Part shown: positions 54,384 to 63,145 of the stretch, piece after piece | How positions within the stretch are numbered: position 1 is the first letter of the stretch | Layout: the number at the start of each line of letters is the position of its first letter | Assembly (NCBI GenBank): GCA_025370055.1 | Contig: CP073041.1 | Span: 6,976,272 to 7,040,271, forward strand | Source: Woronichinia naegeliana WA131 | GTDB lineage: Bacteria; Cyanobacteriota; Cyanobacteriia; Cyanobacteriales; Microcystaceae | Direction: 5' to 3' | Length of the DNA: 64,000 nt | The notes under the pieces: model-generated | What the model was told of the DNA's origin: nothing | The model's database searches: none | The model's input: the letters and a program-made list of their open reading frames with translations, nothing else | Made by a program: the position numbers and the translations under genes

Positions 54384-55433
54384 ATGTCAGGTTCTACCGA
54401 ACATCGTAAAGCAGATCACATTGAAATTGTCTTGGAAAAGGATGTGGCCGCTAAGGGAGTGACCACCGGATTTGAGCGTTTTTTCTTGGAACACTGCGCT
54501 TTGCCCGATCTCAACCTTGAAGAGATTGATCTAAGCTTAACACTATGGCAAAAATCCCTTAAAGCTCCCTTGTTAATCAGTAGTATGACAGGAGGAACAG
54601 ATATTGCCTTAAAAATCAACCTACATCTGGCGGCGGTGGCTCAATCTTTGGGACTAGCCATGGGGGTTGGTTCTCAACGAGCAGCGATTGAAAAGCCTGA
54701 ATTAGTGGCAACCTACCAAGTCCGAAAAGTGGCTCCTGATATTTTATTGTTTGCTAATTTAGGAGCCGTACAGCTTAATTATGGTTACGGTTTGGAAGAG
54801 GCCAAACGGGCGGTGGAGATGATTGAGGCTGATGCACTCATTTTGCACCTGAATCCTCTTCAGGAAGCGGTTCAACCAGGAGGCGATCGCAGTTGGCAAG
54901 GACTATCACCGAAAATTGAACAGTTAACTCAAAAATTAGCGGTTCCTGTGATTGCCAAAGAAGTGGGCAATGGGATTAGTGGAGCCTTAGCCCGTCGTTT
55001 GGTGGATTGTGGTGTAGCGGCGATCGATGTGGCCGGGGCGGGAGGAACCAGTTGGAGTGAAGTAGAAGCCCATCGTCAAACCGATCCGAAACTGCGTCAT
55101 ATTGCCCATGCCTTTGCTGATTGGGGAATTCCCACGGCCCTGAGTTTAATCGAAGTTTCCCGAACTGTACCCCAAATTCCAATTTTTGCAAGTGGCGGTA
55201 TTCGCAATGGTATTGATGCAGCCAAAGCCCTTATTTTAGGAGCCACTTTAGTGGGGAGTGCAGCTCCCATTCTGGCCTCAGCGATTTTCGACGAAGAACA
55301 GGTCTATCAAAAATGTCAGGCCTTGGTAGAGGAACTGAAAATTGCAGCCTTTTGTAGCAATGCCGCTAACCTAGAACAAATTCGTCGTATTCCCCTGCGT
55401 CGTTGCGATACCTGGGAAGTGGTTAATATTTAA
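54384..55433 (+). CDS. fni: Type 2 isopentenyl-diphosphate delta-isomerase
   Basis: 349 aa. FMN-dependent enzyme interconverting IPP and DMAPP in isoprenoid (carotenoid, chlorophyll tail) synthesis. RKADHIEIVLEKD start, LLISSMTGGTDIA, GVGSQRAAIE, LILHLNPLQEAVQPGGDR, VIAKEVGNGISGALARRL, IDVAGAGGTSW, IFASGGIRNGIDAAKAL (phosphate/FMN loop). Begins 18 bp after the tRNA; its end overlaps the convergent MFS gene by 11 bp. Confidence 0.96.
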   Translation: MSGSTEHRKADHIEIVLEKDVAAKGVTTGFERFFLEHCALPDLNLEEIDLSLTLWQKSLKAPLLISSMTGGTDIALKINLHLAAVAQSLGLAMGVGSQRAAIEKPELVATYQVRKVAPDILLFANLGAVQLNYGYGLEEAKRAVEMIEADALILHLNPLQEAVQPGGDRSWQGLSPKIEQLTQKLAVPVIAKEVGNGISGALARRLVDCGVAAIDVAGAGGTSWSEVEAHRQTDPKLRHIAHAFADWGIPTALSLIEVSRTVPQIPIFASGGIRNGIDAAKALILGATLVGSAAPILASAIFDEEQVYQKCQALVEELKIAAFCSNAANLEQIRRIPLRRCDTWEVVNI

Positions 55434-56817
55434 CACCCTGATGGGTGTTGCGGCTAATGTACCAAGTTAAAATGCCTCCGGCGATCGCCATAGCTGCCAG
55501 AAACAACATCACAGGACGCAAACCAAAAAGACTTTCCGCCACACCGGCTAGAGCCAAGGGTAAGGACAAAGCAATATTATTCGCATTATTTTCCAAACCA
55601 AAAACCTTACCGTGCATTTCTGGGGGGGTTTCCACTTGGATCAAAGTTTGCATCGGCACTCCCACTAAAGCTGCAAAAATGCCCAGGGTCAAGATAATTA
55701 ACAAACTTAAGATCAAACTACTGTTAAAAATGGCTAAACCCATTAAACAAACACCCATGCCTAACGATCCCCAAAGTCCTAATTGAATTTGAGAAAAGCC
55801 TTGTCCCCAATGGCCTAAACTAACTGCTCCGATCGCCATGCCCACACCCCCAGCAGCCAATAAAAAGCCAAATTGGGAAGCCTTGAGGTTAGGAATATGG
55901 GCTGCCATACTCACCGCTAAAACGGACAAAGCGGCAAAAATTGAGAACAGAATCAGTAATTGAATAAGCGCGTTGCGTACCCGATGATTGCCCTGAAGAT
56001 AGCGAATACCATCGGCAATATCCGTAAAAACATGGGGTTCATTGCCCGTTGGCTTAGTATAAATTTCCCCCGTTCGTAACCACAGCAGAATAAAACCGGC
56101 TATTAAATAAGAACCACCAACAACGGCCACTTTTCCCAAATCCCAGGTTCCATCCACATGGCCTAGCCATTCATCCGCCAAGGCCAAAAGCGGCTCACCG
56201 ATCGCAAAACCTACAATTAAAACCGCCATACTCGTTAAGGTATTGAGGGAATTGGCAGCCAACAGATTACGACGACGCACCACCAAGGGCAATACTGATT
56301 GTTCGGCAGGTGCAAAAAACTGGGTAAGGGTAGAAACCAAAAAGGTAACGCCCAAGAGAATGGCAAAACCCAGGGGCAGATTAAAGGCATCATGTTCTAC
56401 GGAACGCCAACGCCGTAAAAAATTGGGCAACCAAGCCACGGAAATCGCTAAACTTTGTTGTCGAGTCAGCCACAACAAGGGAGGAATACTGAAAACCAAG
56501 AGACCGCGAATAAAATTAGAGATCACCAACACCTCTTTTTTCGTCCAGCGATCCACATAAACCCCTGCTAAGGAGCCAAATAATACGGCTGGAATAGTAT
56601 TCGCAATCATAATCGCCGATACCCAGCCACTAATAGATTGGTTTGCACCCTGGTAATGATTAGCAATCAGGGCAATCATTAAAACTAAATAGAATTTATC
56701 CGCCATTTGGGAGAAAATTTGTCCGACCCAAAGCGCGAGAAAGCGTTGATTGCGAAGAACAGGGCCAAAGCCTTGATTAGAGGACAGCAAAGGAAGTGAC
56801 CTAGAGTAAGAGGACAA
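55423..56817 (-). CDS. MFS transporter
   Basis: 464 aa with about twelve hydrophobic helices. N-terminal LRNQRFLALWVGQIFSQMADKFYLVLM and LFGSLAGVYVDRWTKKEVLVISNFIRG (the GxxxDRxxRR-like loop 2-3 motif) mark the MFS_3/enterobactin-exporter type. Loop FVSTLTQFFAPAEQSVLPLVV is also typical. Substrate unknown; efflux is likely. Confidence 0.87.
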   Translation of the reverse strand: MSSYSRSLPLLSSNQGFGPVLRNQRFLALWVGQIFSQMADKFYLVLMIALIANHYQGANQSISGWVSAIMIANTIPAVLFGSLAGVYVDRWTKKEVLVISNFIRGLLVFSIPPLLWLTRQQSLAISVAWLPNFLRRWRSVEHDAFNLPLGFAILLGVTFLVSTLTQFFAPAEQSVLPLVVRRRNLLAANSLNTLTSMAVLIVGFAIGEPLLALADEWLGHVDGTWDLGKVAVVGGSYLIAGFILLWLRTGEIYTKPTGNEPHVFTDIADGIRYLQGNHRVRNALIQLLILFSIFAALSVLAVSMAAHIPNLKASQFGFLLAAGGVGMAIGAVSLGHWGQGFSQIQLGLWGSLGMGVCLMGLAIFNSSLILSLLIILTLGIFAALVGVPMQTLIQVETPPEMHGKVFGLENNANNIALSLPLALAGVAESLFGLRPVMLFLAAMAIAGGILTWYISRNTHQGVKY

Positions 56818-56952
56818 AAAAAGGATTTAGGGTCTAGAGTACAGGATTTAGCGTTCAGGGAGAATCTCGGCCGTTGCCCAAAGGTTCAGTTTGCCTTAAC
56901 GATACCTTCCCGAAGCTCTTCCCTCTTAAAAATGTTACCTGAAATCTATCGC

Positions 56953-57774
56953 TTAAAAGTCTAAAACCGTTAAACTATCCACCAAGGTTGCGGCCCGAAA
57001 GGTACGTCCTAAATGAAATTGGGCATAGTCTCGCAGTAAATGTTCTAATCTGACCCAGTCACCCACTCGCAAAGATTTGAGGGCGATCGCGGGTAAAACA
57101 TCGGCGAGAACAGGTAAGTCTGGATAACTCAGTTGTTGCAATAAGGCCACATCGATTCCATTGACTTTGCGAAAAACAGAACGATGAGAATGGGGTGCTG
57201 GCTGAGTAGCTGGCTGAATCATTAAGCCACCGGCCTCAAAACTAAACCCTAACTGCCAACGGGGATCGGTAAAGTTCGGTTGAATGGGTAAATGGCTCAG
57301 ACAACAGTGATGAACTTGAGGCGCGAAACCGCTCAGGGCAAGAAGATGGAAAAGAGCTTGAGCCAGATAAGCTTGAATGGCCAGGTCAGTTGCTGGGGTG
57401 ATTAAGCGTCGTAGATGTTCATTAAACAGGCTGTATAAATCCGGTTGGGGTTGGTCACTGAGAGCAAGACCAAGAACCACTTCTGCCAAGTATTGCCCCG
57501 CCGCTAATTTTTCTACCGACTGACTAAGACCAGGATAGGATTCTAGGGTTTCCGCCTGGGTAATTCTGGGCAGCGATCGCCCTTGATTGATCAGATATTG
57601 GTTAATGACAAACAGTTCACAGCGACCCCGTAAAAACGATTTCGGTTTTCTCGCCCCTGGAGCCACAGCCCGCATTAAACCCACTTCTGGTGACAAAATG
57701 GTTAACAGGCGATCGGCTTCTCCCAACGGTGTTCCCTTGAGAATAATGCCCGTCATTTGGAAAGTACGACCCAT
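56953..57774 (-). CDS. recO: DNA repair protein RecO
   Basis: 273 aa. N-terminal OB fold (TFQMTGIILKGTPLGEADRLLTIL, MRAVAPGARKPKSFLRGRCELF), helical C-terminal domain with YLAQALFHLLALSGFAPQV and FSFEAGGL. The Cys4 zinc site is incomplete (HHCCLSHLP), as in many cyanobacterial RecO. It loads RecA with RecR in recombinational repair. Confidence 0.9.
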   Translation of the reverse strand: MGRTFQMTGIILKGTPLGEADRLLTILSPEVGLMRAVAPGARKPKSFLRGRCELFVINQYLINQGRSLPRITQAETLESYPGLSQSVEKLAAGQYLAEVVLGLALSDQPQPDLYSLFNEHLRRLITPATDLAIQAYLAQALFHLLALSGFAPQVHHCCLSHLPIQPNFTDPRWQLGFSFEAGGLMIQPATQPAPHSHRSVFRKVNGIDVALLQQLSYPDLPVLADVLPAIALKSLRVGDWVRLEHLLRDYAQFHLGRTFRAATLVDSLTVLDF

Positions 57775-57800
57775 AGATCAACAGTTAGGACTCACGAGGT

Positions 57801-58058
57801 TTATTTTTCCAGACGAACTGCATACCATTGTAAATAGCTGTTATCCCCCATATCCAACTCACAAAAGTTATCCCGTAGAGAGCGGGCTTGTTCTGCGAGG
57901 GAACTAAATCGTTGCAAGTTACGCGGTAATTCTTCCGTGTAATGTTCTAAGATATCCTGGAGTTTAGCTAATAATTCTTCAGCAGTCAAAAAGACTTCCG
58001 GTTTATCCGCTTCTAGAACAACAAACATATTTTCTTCATACATAAGAGCGGATGGCAT
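57801..58058 (-). CDS. CRR7-like (chlororespiratory reduction 7) small protein
   Basis: 85 aa; an internal Met at residue 6 is an alternative start. MFVVLEADKPEVFLTAEELLAKLQDILE and ELDMGDNSYLQWYAVRLEK at the end match the cyanobacterial/plastid CRR7 family. In plants CRR7 is needed for NDH-1 complex assembly; the cyanobacterial role is less certain. 26 bp upstream of recO on the same strand. Confidence 0.75.
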   Translation of the reverse strand: MPSALMYEENMFVVLEADKPEVFLTAEELLAKLQDILEHYTEELPRNLQRFSSLAEQARSLRDNFCELDMGDNSYLQWYAVRLEK

Positions 58059-58361
58059 AGGCGTTAATTAATAATGTTAAAACTCTCCTGACTCTATGAT
58101 AACTAAAATTGAGCATAAACCTAGAATATTTTTTACCCTTGCTTTCCCTATCTCTTCATGGAAATTCTCAACGTTTATCAGACCTTCCTTCAGCGATCGC
58201 GTAGGGATCTACTTCATGGTACAAAATTTGTTTTTTCTAGGTTACATTAGGATTTAATCATTCTTCTAGGATTTGACGTTCTTCCTGGGGAAGTTGTAAT
58301 AAGACACGGCGATCGCCTTTTATAAACTTGGGTCATAAAAAGTTTTTCTAATACTCTCAGT
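58059..58361. other. Intergenic region with a remnant of the NTPase 3' end
   Basis: 303-bp gap. 58258-58316 is a close copy of 60006-60062, the last codons of the wHTH-TPR NTPase gene (minus frame RRVLLQLPQEERQILEE), indicating a decayed or duplicated end. HIP1 sites at 58194 and 58308. No gene. Confidence 0.7.
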
Positions 58362-58781
58362 TTAAGGAGGATGTAAGTTCACTGTAATTAATAAATGCCG
58401 TAGATTAACTATGCCCAAACGATTCAAAGATAAGGCAAAAATGGTTGCCCTACCACAAGCGGTTTTTCCAATCATTTCTATTTTGTTATCAGACCATTTA
58501 AAATGATCCTGCCAAGATTGTTTGCGAGGATTAAAAAGGGAAATTTTTTGGTTTGTTTCCGGATCAATACCTTCTATTTTAGTATGCTTATAAGCGTTAC
58601 AACCGAAACAACTCCAGGCAAGATTTTCTAAAATAGTTTCGCCACCTACTTTTCTAGGTTTGATATGATCAACGGTAAAGCTTTGAGTTGAAAATTGTTC
58701 TAAGCAACGGCAATATTCACAAATATTATTGGCACGAGTTGCGACAATTAGCCTTACGGATTTTGGAATACGCTCTGACAT
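58362..58781 (-). CDS. HNH endonuclease
   Basis: 139 aa. HNH core at ~18-66: NNICEYCRCLEQFSTQSFTVDHI then ENLAWSCFGCNAYK, with two CxxC zinc pairs and the catalytic His (DHI), Asn (ENL) and distal residues. The C-terminal half is typical of cyanobacterial restriction-like HNH proteins. Its ATG overlaps the preceding gene's stop by 1 bp (ATGA-type), so they are translated together. Confidence 0.9.
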   Translation of the reverse strand: MSERIPKSVRLIVATRANNICEYCRCLEQFSTQSFTVDHIKPRKVGGETILENLAWSCFGCNAYKHTKIEGIDPETNQKISLFNPRKQSWQDHFKWSDNKIEMIGKTACGRATIFALSLNRLGIVNLRHLLITVNLHPP

Positions 58782-59176
58782 TAGACACTTTTATTCGGGA
58801 GAAATTCATCAATAATTATTTTTAGATCAACCTGACGAAGTTGGGCCAGTTGGATTAAGGCTTCGGCACGTTTTGCATCTTCTTGTTCAATTTGGTCAAC
58901 ATAATTCAGTAATTCTTGATGTTCTAGATTGCTAATTTTACCCGTTTCGTGTTGTTGACGCAGATATTCTAAGCGTTTTTGTTCGTCGGAAGATAAATGA
59001 AATTGGATGATTTTTATTAGTTGAGTTTCGTTACTTAAGCTTGTTAAATTAATGGTTTCCTGTTGAGCATTTTGAGAAAGTATTTCTAAATATTCAACGG
59101 CTTTATTTAGAGATTGTTGGGGTAATTGTTCTAATAGAGATAGAGCTTTTTGACGGATTTCGGTAGAGATAGCCAT
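58781..59176 (-). CDS. HNH-associated protein of unknown function
   Basis: 131 aa, almost entirely helical and charged. N-terminal EIRQKALSLLEQLPQQSLNKAVEYLEIL resembles DUF2281/antitoxin-like starts; C-terminal HETGKISNLEHQELLNYVDQIEQEDAKRAEALIQLAQL is a long helix seen in several cyanobacterial small proteins. Overlaps the HNH gene; possible immunity or regulator role (inference). Confidence 0.65.
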   Translation of the reverse strand: MAISTEIRQKALSLLEQLPQQSLNKAVEYLEILSQNAQQETINLTSLSNETQLIKIIQFHLSSDEQKRLEYLRQQHETGKISNLEHQELLNYVDQIEQEDAKRAEALIQLAQLRQVDLKIIIDEFLPNKSV

Positions 59177-59287
59177 AATAAATCTAAGTTACTAGGAGCA
59201 AGATTACAATAATTGTAGTTTATTTTTTAGAAAGCGATCGCGTTTCTAAACGGTTTCAGAATTTAATAATTCTTCATGTCTAAACTC

Positions 59288-59704
59288 TTAATTTTTGTGA
59301 AGTAAACGAATAAAACCTGCTTGTTCAAAATGTTTATCTGAAGTAAAAGCTTCTTGAATTTGTTCTCTCTGCATTACAACAAAGCTAATGCAATCTGTTA
59401 AGCTCCAATCTTTGTCTGATCTCTGTTCGTATAAGTTGAGACCTGATTGTAATAAATTCTGACTAAATGTGATAATTTTAGTGGATTTTAATTGATAGAT
59501 ATTCTGCAAAAAATTAGCAGTATTTTGTCTTAAACTTTGAGAACATAAAGCATCTCCGACTTCTAACAAAATAAATTCTGTTGTGATAAAAACATAATTT
59601 TGTTCAACTAACTCTAAACGTGTTTGTTTTGCTTGCTGATGCCAAATATCATCAACATTAAGCAGGGCAATCCAAGCAGCCGTATCAACAAAGACTTTTT
59701 TTAT
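59288..59704 (-). CDS. PIN-domain toxin with ATA in the start position
   Basis: 138 aa if read from ATA 59702-59704, directly after the antitoxin's TAA. KKVFVDTAAWIALLN (first Asp), FITTEFILLEVGDAL (Glu), DWSLTDCISFVVM and AFTSDKHFEQAGF (Asp residues) are all intact, so the coding part is complete. No ATG, GTG or TTG precedes the FVDT motif; the next usable start (TTG at 59569) would remove it. Either ATA works weakly or an ATG-to-ATA change has silenced the toxin. Confidence 0.8.
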   Translation of the reverse strand: MKKVFVDTAAWIALLNVDDIWHQQAKQTRLELVEQNYVFITTEFILLEVGDALCSQSLRQNTANFLQNIYQLKSTKIITFSQNLLQSGLNLYEQRSDKDWSLTDCISFVVMQREQIQEAFTSDKHFEQAGFIRLLHKN

Positions 59705-59926
59705 TTACTCTATTTCTCGTTTTGGAGTGCCGTGTAAATAATGATCATGTTGATAGGAAAGATCGGCAATTCCCGTACTCATTTCACAATTAGCTAACAA
59801 GGCTCCTAAGTCATCTTGATATTCTTGATTGTGTTTAGGCCAATCCTTAATAATGTCATAAAGTTTTTGAAGTTCCTGTTCTGGAATCAATTCTAGTTCT
59901 GCTTTAATTAATTCTTTAAAACTCAT
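59705..59926 (-). CDS. Antitoxin partner of the PIN toxin
   Basis: 73 aa. MSFKELIKAELELIPEQELQKLYDIIKDW then HDHYLHGTPKREIE. The C-terminal HDHYLYGTPK-type end is common in cyanobacterial antitoxins paired with PIN toxins. The stop is adjacent to the toxin's first codon. Distinct AGGAGAAAA upstream RBS. Confidence 0.8.
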   Translation of the reverse strand: MSFKELIKAELELIPEQELQKLYDIIKDWPKHNQEYQDDLGALLANCEMSTGIADLSYQHDHYLHGTPKREIE

Positions 59927-59981
59927 AGATTTTTCTCCTGAAAAAAGATGGCTGACTTATTATAGCTTGGCGATCGCGTTT

Positions 59982-62459
59982 CTAAGGGCTTTCAGGATTT
60001 AGTAATTCTTCTAAAATTTGGCGTTCTTCCTGGGGAAGTTGTAATAAGACACGGCGATCGCGGTTTACCTTGTATTCGACTGCAACTTTTAGCAGATTAA
60101 GGGCAACTTTAAATTCATCATAGTTCCCTGCAAGGTTTTGCCACATTTCTAACCATGCCTGAGCAGTACTATTGCTAGTATTAAGTTCATTAATGTCTTT
60201 AATACTTTCAACTAATCCACTACTGAGATCATCTAATAAATTGTGTTTATTGTAAATCTCTAACACAAACTGACCATCTTTTATCCAATTTTTGATTGTA
60301 CCTTTTTTAAGAATATAAATAATAATATTTTGAGCAAGAGATTTTATTCCATCTTTGGCTGAAACTTTTCTTTGTATTACTGAATTGGAACTGTACAAAT
60401 CAACAGATTTATCAAGGCATTCAATTCCCTCAATTATCAATCCTATGTTTATAAGTGAAATTGCCTTTAGCATCCATGAAAAATCATCATATTGATATAA
60501 TTTGATACTGTAATTAATTGAATTTATTACTAGTTGATAATCACCTTTAAGATATTGAATCATTGCAAGTCTCTTAAAATTTTCACTAGAATTTGGATTA
60601 AGTTGCACAGATATTTCTGCACATCTTAAAGATTCTTCTATATCAATTTTTGTAAGTATTCCTGCTTTCTCTCGCCAAGCTCTATCTTCGTCAGGATTAA
60701 TTTCTATCACTTTATTGATATACAAAATAGCTTTTTTAATATCTTCTAGTCGCTCATATACCAATGAGGCATTACCTAAGACATAAATATTATCTGAATC
60801 AATTTCTAAAGCTTTTTTTATAGAGAATAAAGATTTTTCTTTTTGATTAGATATCGACTCTGCTAGAGCTTTTTTACTCCATGTGTGAGCATTTTGGGCA
60901 TCTAATTGAATAGATTTTCCATAGGAAATTGAAGCCTCAGAAAACAATCTCATATCATATAACTCATTACCTCGTAGGCTCCAGACATCTGGATTGTCAG
61001 GTTCTATCTTAATAGCCTGATTGAGATATTGAATAGCTTTATTAAACTCACCTATAAAGTAGTGTGCCTGTGCTTTTTTAATCCAATCCAATCCTGATCC
61101 ACGAATAAGAATTAATTCTTCTGAAATCTCTAACATTTTCTCATACTTAGAATTTTTCCAAGCATCATTCCAATCCCTTAATAAAGCTACAATTTTAGGA
61201 TCATCAGAAACTTCCATTTCTGCCAAAGCTTGAAGCGTACATTCTCGATCAAAAATAGCTTCTAATGGCAAAATTTCTAAACGATTTTCTAACTCCTTAC
61301 GGGAAAACCGAACCCGCAAAAAACTAATAAATAATTGATTCGGCGTTCCCCTGCGTTTTTTCGCCTCTAAACAAATTCGCATCAAAGGTTCCTGTAACTC
61401 ATAAAATGATTCCCGTCCCTCAGACTCAGAATAGACATAACCCATCTCTCGTAATTGTTTTAACTGAGAAGAAGCTGTTTGCTGAGAAATAAAACAATGT
61501 TGGGCAATCTGTTTAACTGCGATCTTTCCTCGTTGATCACAAAGATATTCAATGATTTTGCGTTGTTGCGGCGAAATAAACTGCATTCGGGACTGGTAAA
61601 AGGGGGTCAGATCATCCAACGTTTGCATAAACGGTTTTACCAAAGTATCCAAAGAATCATTCGTTAAAAACTGCGAAAAAATTATATAAATACGATGATT
61701 TCCCCCCGCTAAATGGTGAATAGCTCGAATCCGAGATTTTCCCAGGGGAGTTATTAATAAATCAGCCAAATCTTGATCGCCTCGCCATTTTGCAATATTG
61801 GCTAATAATTCTATGGCTTCTTCTAAAACTAAAGGCTTCAAATGAGTCAGACTAAAAAAGCCATAAAAGGGTAAATTACGGGACTTAACCCCACTAAATA
61901 AACTTTGAGAAGTCGCAACAATGGTAATAAAACCATAATTCTGTAAATAGGCACGAAAAGCTTGCTGTCCTAATTTATCCAAACCCTTAAAAATTTCATC
62001 CAGATTTTCCATTAACAATAATAGGGTTTTATCCTGACAATATTGCTTCAGAATATGTCCCGCTAATTGTTCGGCCTGCTCCGTTGAAACACTGTATAAA
62101 CCCTTAACCTGTTCCTCTAAATTAGGATCTTTATATTCTTCTATTAAAGCATTTAAAATTCTCACTAATAAATCCAAAAAAGTTGCAACGCCCCATTCCT
62201 CTTCGCGTAGCCAAGCAATTTTTAATTTGTCTTTAAAAACTTTATTTGCCGACACCCGATGATAAATCATAGAGATTAAATGGGTTTTACCAATCCCTCG
62301 CGGCCCAATTAATAAAGCATGATGTTTTGCTTCCGTTAAAACACTCCTTTCAATATTTTCTAATAAATCTGTTAAAAGTGGCTGACGTTGCACAAAAATT
62401 GCGTCTAAATCTTCTGGATTCATCAGACTTGGTGTATAGTGAGACAGAAAACCTTTCAT
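59982..62459 (-). CDS. STAND/AAA-like NTPase with wHTH and TPR repeats
   Basis: 825 aa. NTPase ~30-290: Walker A LIGPRGIGKTHLISM, Walker B LLLLMENLDEIF, sensor-like TIVATSQSLF, and an arm with AIHHLAGGNHRIYIIFSQF. Winged helix ~300-370 (IIEYLCDQRGKIAVKQIAQHCFISQQTASSQLKQLREMGYV). Then ~10 TPR-like helical pairs ~440-700 (GEFNKAIQYLNQAIKIEPDNPDVW and repeats). The order resembles STAND signalling ATPases used in antiphage defence, but no effector nuclease or TIR domain is fused. The gene 112 bp upstream encodes a small membrane protein that could be an effector (inference). Confidence 0.85.
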   Translation of the reverse strand: MKGFLSHYTPSLMNPEDLDAIFVQRQPLLTDLLENIERSVLTEAKHHALLIGPRGIGKTHLISMIYHRVSANKVFKDKLKIAWLREEEWGVATFLDLLVRILNALIEEYKDPNLEEQVKGLYSVSTEQAEQLAGHILKQYCQDKTLLLLMENLDEIFKGLDKLGQQAFRAYLQNYGFITIVATSQSLFSGVKSRNLPFYGFFSLTHLKPLVLEEAIELLANIAKWRGDQDLADLLITPLGKSRIRAIHHLAGGNHRIYIIFSQFLTNDSLDTLVKPFMQTLDDLTPFYQSRMQFISPQQRKIIEYLCDQRGKIAVKQIAQHCFISQQTASSQLKQLREMGYVYSESEGRESFYELQEPLMRICLEAKKRRGTPNQLFISFLRVRFSRKELENRLEILPLEAIFDRECTLQALAEMEVSDDPKIVALLRDWNDAWKNSKYEKMLEISEELILIRGSGLDWIKKAQAHYFIGEFNKAIQYLNQAIKIEPDNPDVWSLRGNELYDMRLFSEASISYGKSIQLDAQNAHTWSKKALAESISNQKEKSLFSIKKALEIDSDNIYVLGNASLVYERLEDIKKAILYINKVIEINPDEDRAWREKAGILTKIDIEESLRCAEISVQLNPNSSENFKRLAMIQYLKGDYQLVINSINYSIKLYQYDDFSWMLKAISLINIGLIIEGIECLDKSVDLYSSNSVIQRKVSAKDGIKSLAQNIIIYILKKGTIKNWIKDGQFVLEIYNKHNLLDDLSSGLVESIKDINELNTSNSTAQAWLEMWQNLAGNYDEFKVALNLLKVAVEYKVNRDRRVLLQLPQEERQILEELLNPESP

Positions 62460-62491
62460 TAATTTAAACCCTAATTTAAATAATGTTAATA

Positions 62492-62518
62492 TGTGGAATA
62501 TTTAGATAATTTTCCACA
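62492..62518. promoter_or_regulatory. Inverted repeat upstream of the NTPase gene
   Basis: TGTGGAA (62492-62498) and TTCCACA (62512-62518) with a 13-bp AT-rich spacer, 33 bp before the NTPase start. Operator or hairpin leader; cannot be distinguished by eye. Confidence 0.5.
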
Positions 62519-62571
62519 AAAATATGCCAATAATTCCCTCAGCAGTAGGAGATTTAGAGAGCAGAAAAGCC

Positions 62572-62847
62572 CTATTTTTTTCGACAAGCAGTAATAATTT
62601 CGGCGGCGGCTTTGGCTCCAGCGATAATCACGATTGACGTAGCCAACGCACTGGAGACGATCAGGATCGCCCCTTGATCATGCAAAATGCCATCAGTAAT
62701 CGTAGTTAATAACGGTTTACTATCCGAAGTCGTTGTGAGTAACTGCTCCCCCTGCTTAGTCAAACTTTGCTCAATACGAGCAGTCGAGCCTTCACTACCC
62801 AGTATTTCAATAAGACTTAGTTGTCCACCCAGATTAACTCGAACCAT
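62572..62847 (-). CDS. Small membrane protein upstream of the NTPase
   Basis: 91 aa, no family recognised. The N-terminal ~55 residues are soluble (MVRVNLGGQLSLIEILGSEG). One membrane helix at ~58-82 (GAILIVSSALATSIVIIAGAKAAAEII), basic tail CRKK. Strong RBS (GGAGG, 6 nt from the ATG) and a consensus promoter show it is a real gene. Being first in line before the NTPase suggests joint function. Confidence 0.7.
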   Translation of the reverse strand: MVRVNLGGQLSLIEILGSEGSTARIEQSLTKQGEQLLTTTSDSKPLLTTITDGILHDQGAILIVSSALATSIVIIAGAKAAAEIITACRKK

Positions 62848-62871
62848 GACCCACCTCCAAAGCGCAGTTTT

Positions 62872-62926
62872 TATACGATGTTTTTATTGTACATTGCTTT
62901 TTGTCGTACGTCAAGAACATCGTATA
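62872..62926 (-). promoter_or_regulatory. Consensus promoter framed by an 11-bp inverted repeat
   Basis: On the minus strand: TTGACG (62909-62914), 17-bp spacer, TACAAT (62886-62891). The outer arms TATACGATGTT (62872-62882) and AACATCGTATA (62916-62926) are perfect inverted repeats, placed just upstream of -35 and just downstream of -10. A repressor bound there would block transcription. Confidence 0.75.
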
Positions 62927-62963
62927 TTTAATTGGGTAAAAAAATATGAACTTTTATAAAGAT

Positions 62964-62999
62964 AAAAAAACCCGCCTAGCGAAAAATCTAAGCGAGTAT
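62964..62999 (-). terminator. Rho-independent terminator of a decayed gene
   Basis: Minus strand: ACTCGCTTAG / CTAGGCGGGT stem (10 bp with G-U pairs), loop ~8 nt, then TTTTTTT. It lies 17 bp after the stop of the C-terminal coding remnant at 63016. Confidence 0.75.
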
Positions 63000-63015
63000 C
63001 ATCTATTCTGAACTT

Positions 63016-63145
63016 TTAGGCCGCATCATCGTGGGCAAAACGGTTATATAAGAAGTCCAGAGCATAGTTGCGGAGTTTGTAATACTCTGGGTCCTCCATA
63101 ATGCGATCGCCGATTAATCTGTTTCCTTGTCCGAAACGCTCGCCG
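63016..63145 (-). pseudogene. C-terminal remnant of an unidentified conserved protein
   Basis: The frame reads VGERFGQGNRLIGDRI followed by MEDPEYYKLRNYALDF and LYNRFAHDDAA before TAA. Upstream the frame breaks (stop and apparent frameshift near 63150). The sequence looks conserved and coding, with its own terminator, but I cannot name the protein. Confidence 0.55.
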
